A stretch of DNA of 7,275 nucleotides, taken from NCBI GenBank assembly GCA_903960725.1, contig CAJCBY010000232.1:1-7275 (forward strand), written 5' to 3'. A program made the translations under genes and the position numbers. The notes under the pieces were generated by a model. It saw nothing but the letters and a program-made list of their open reading frames with translations, had not been told where the DNA came from and did not search any database. This DNA is from an uncultured Cytophagaceae bacterium (GTDB taxonomy: Bacteria; Bacteroidota; Bacteroidia; Cytophagales; Spirosomataceae). This document shows, one piece after another, positions 6,599 through 7,275 of the stretch. Position 1 is the stretch's first letter; each line of letters starts with the position of its first letter.

Positions 6599-6640
6599 AT
6601 GATAAATCAGAATGGTAAATGGTGAATGGTAAATGGTGAA
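6579..6640 (+). repeat. tandem heptamer array TGGTAAA/TGGTGAA
   Basis: Units in order: TGGTAAA (6579), TGGTGAA (6586), CGGTAAA (6593), TGATAAA (6600), a six-base interruption TCAGAA (6607-6612), then TGGTAAA (6613), TGGTGAA (6620), TGGTAAA (6627) and TGGTGAA (6634). The alternation gives a 14-base higher-order period. The first three units encode the end of the DUF4954 protein (MVNGER, then stop). Because seven is not a multiple of three, a pure TGGTAAA array puts TAA in every plus-strand frame, while its complement has no stop in any frame. Unequal crossing-over or slippage is the likely origin. Confidence 0.85.
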
Positions 6641-6682
6641 TATTTTTATTCATTTACCACTTACCATTTACCACTTACCATT
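6611..6682. repeat. long inverted repeat / hairpin made of heptamers
   Basis: Bases 6611-6641 pair with 6652-6682 around a 10-base loop (6642-6651). Of 31 aligned positions, 27 are Watson-Crick pairs, two are G-T and two are A-C, at 14-base intervals. The right arm, read on the minus strand, alternates TGGTAAG and TGGTAAA, so it is a diverged version of the left array. In minus-strand RNA the A-C mismatches become G-U pairs and the G-T pairs become C-A mismatches, so both strands fold about equally well. It lies between convergent genes and may block read-through from both sides. No T-run follows it on the plus strand, so it is not a standard intrinsic terminator. Confidence 0.8.
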
Positions 6683-6683
6683 G

Positions 6684-6704
6684 AAAAAATTTGCTTCGCA
6701 AATT
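6684..6704 (-). terminator. intrinsic terminator of the M28 peptidase gene
   Basis: On the minus strand AATTTGC (6704-6698) and GCAAATT (6694-6688) form a perfect 7-bp stem around the loop GAA, followed by a T-run from the A6 at 6684-6689. The stem begins within the peptidase stop codon (6705-6703). The centre GCGAAGC is known as an unusually stable DNA mini-hairpin. The plus strand has the same stem but is not followed by T, so the element is directional. Confidence 0.75.
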
Positions 6705-7275
6705 ATGGCTTATTAGAATCCACCACCAATCTCTGCTCTCTATTCGCAATTTCCCAAGCCATGTAGAACACTAGGCGGCCTACTTTTTGGATTTGGTCAA
6801 ATTCGATCTTGTCTACCTCGTCACCTGGCATGTGGTAATCATCGTGAACTCCGTTGAAGAAGAAGGCTACTGGAATACCGAATTTAGCAAAGTTGTAGTG
6901 GTCCGAGCGGTAGTAGAAACGGTTCGGATCGTTCGGGTCATTGAAACGAAAATCAAGCTCAAGACCAATGTGTTTCTTGTTTTGATCAATCAAAATCTCA
7001 CGTAATTGAGACGATAATTTATCTGAACCGATCTCATAGATGTAATCTGGCTTGCCTTTGTGCTCGTCATCGTAACGACCAGTCATGTCTGTGTTTAAGT
7101 CTACAACCGTATTCTTTAGGGGGAACAAAGGGTGATTTGCGTACCACTCTGAACCCAAAAGACCTTTTTCCTCGCCAGTCACCGTCATGAATAAAATGCT
7201 ACGACGTGGACGCTTTCCTTCTGCTGCTGCTTTACCGAAAGCCTCCGCTAATTCCATTACCGTTACGGTTCCTGA
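6703..7275 (-). CDS. M28 family zinc aminopeptidase, C-terminal part
   Basis: The gene enters from the right edge and ends at TAA 6705-6703, leaving about 190 C-terminal residues. The frame continues upstream of the in-frame ATG at 7257 as SGTVTV, which matches the family's DDNASG helix region, so that ATG is internal and the true start lies outside the window. Visible motifs are TGEEKGLLGSEWYA (general-base Glu and zinc-binding Glu), NTDMTGR (zinc Asp) and the C-terminal YYRSDHYNFAKFGIPVAFFF followed by HDDYHMPGDEVDKI, with the zinc His in DYHMPGD. M28 enzymes are di-zinc exopeptidases; in this phylum most are exported, but the signal region is not in view. It is convergent with the DUF4954 gene and has its own terminator at 6684-6704. 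Confidence 0.9.
   Translation of the reverse strand, partial: SGTVTVMELAEAFGKAAAEGKRPRRSILFMTVTGEEKGLLGSEWYANHPLFPLKNTVVDLNTDMTGRYDDEHKGKPDYIYEIGSDKLSSQLREILIDQNKKHIGLELDFRFNDPNDPNRFYYRSDHYNFAKFGIPVAFFFNGVHDDYHMPGDEVDKIEFDQIQKVGRLVFYMAWEIANREQRLVVDSNKP

Noticed and set aside
6579..6682. CRISPR-like array from the regularly repeated sequence
   Set aside because: Units are only seven bases and directly adjacent with no unique spacers, and no cas genes are present.
6611..6682. Standard intrinsic terminator for DUF4954
   Set aside because: The stem is long and AT-rich and is followed by GAAAAAA on the plus strand, with no T-run; a read-through barrier is possible but not the canonical form.

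Overview
The window looks like a chromosomal piece of a Bacteroidota genome, probably from a Cytophagales-like lineage. The grounds are: a full-length DUF4954 protein (a family I know mainly from this phylum), start codons without convincing Shine-Dalgarno sequences, AT-rich intergenic DNA, short signal peptides ending Ala|Gln, and promoter-like boxes resembling the Bacteroidota form (TTG, then TAnnTTTG). The assignment comes from family recognition, not from a database search.

Layout: bases 1-504 hold no convincing gene. They contain a phased T-tract block, three copies of the heptamer GGACATT, several small dyads and two weak promoter candidates. Six co-directional plus-strand genes follow. 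The first three form a translationally coupled unit: ABC ATPase (505-1416), ABC-2 type permease (1413-2258) and a periplasmic LolA-like protein (2255-2923), each joined to the next by an ATGA overlap. After a 74-base gap comes a second coupled unit: an exported GH130-family protein (2998-4050), a small glyoxalase/VOC protein (4050-4445, TAATG junction) and a DUF4954 protein (4442-6598, ATGA junction). On the minus strand, an M28-family metallopeptidase enters from the right edge and ends at 6703, convergent with DUF4954.

The first unit reads as a complete ATPase plus membrane exporter with a dedicated periplasmic lipid- or lipoprotein-binding partner, so cell-envelope export is the most natural inference. 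The second unit links an exported mannoside-active enzyme fold, a metal-dependent VOC enzyme and a large left-handed beta-helix protein of unknown function. The tight coupling suggests a shared process, but the sequence does not reveal the pathway.

The most unusual DNA is the convergent intergenic region. A heptameric TGGTAAA/TGGTGAA array supplies the last six codons and the stop codon of the DUF4954 gene, continues downstream, and folds back on an inverted array to make a 31-position stem. Beside it lies a compact intrinsic terminator for the M28 gene. I found no CRISPR array, transposase, tRNA, rRNA or recognisable defence system.
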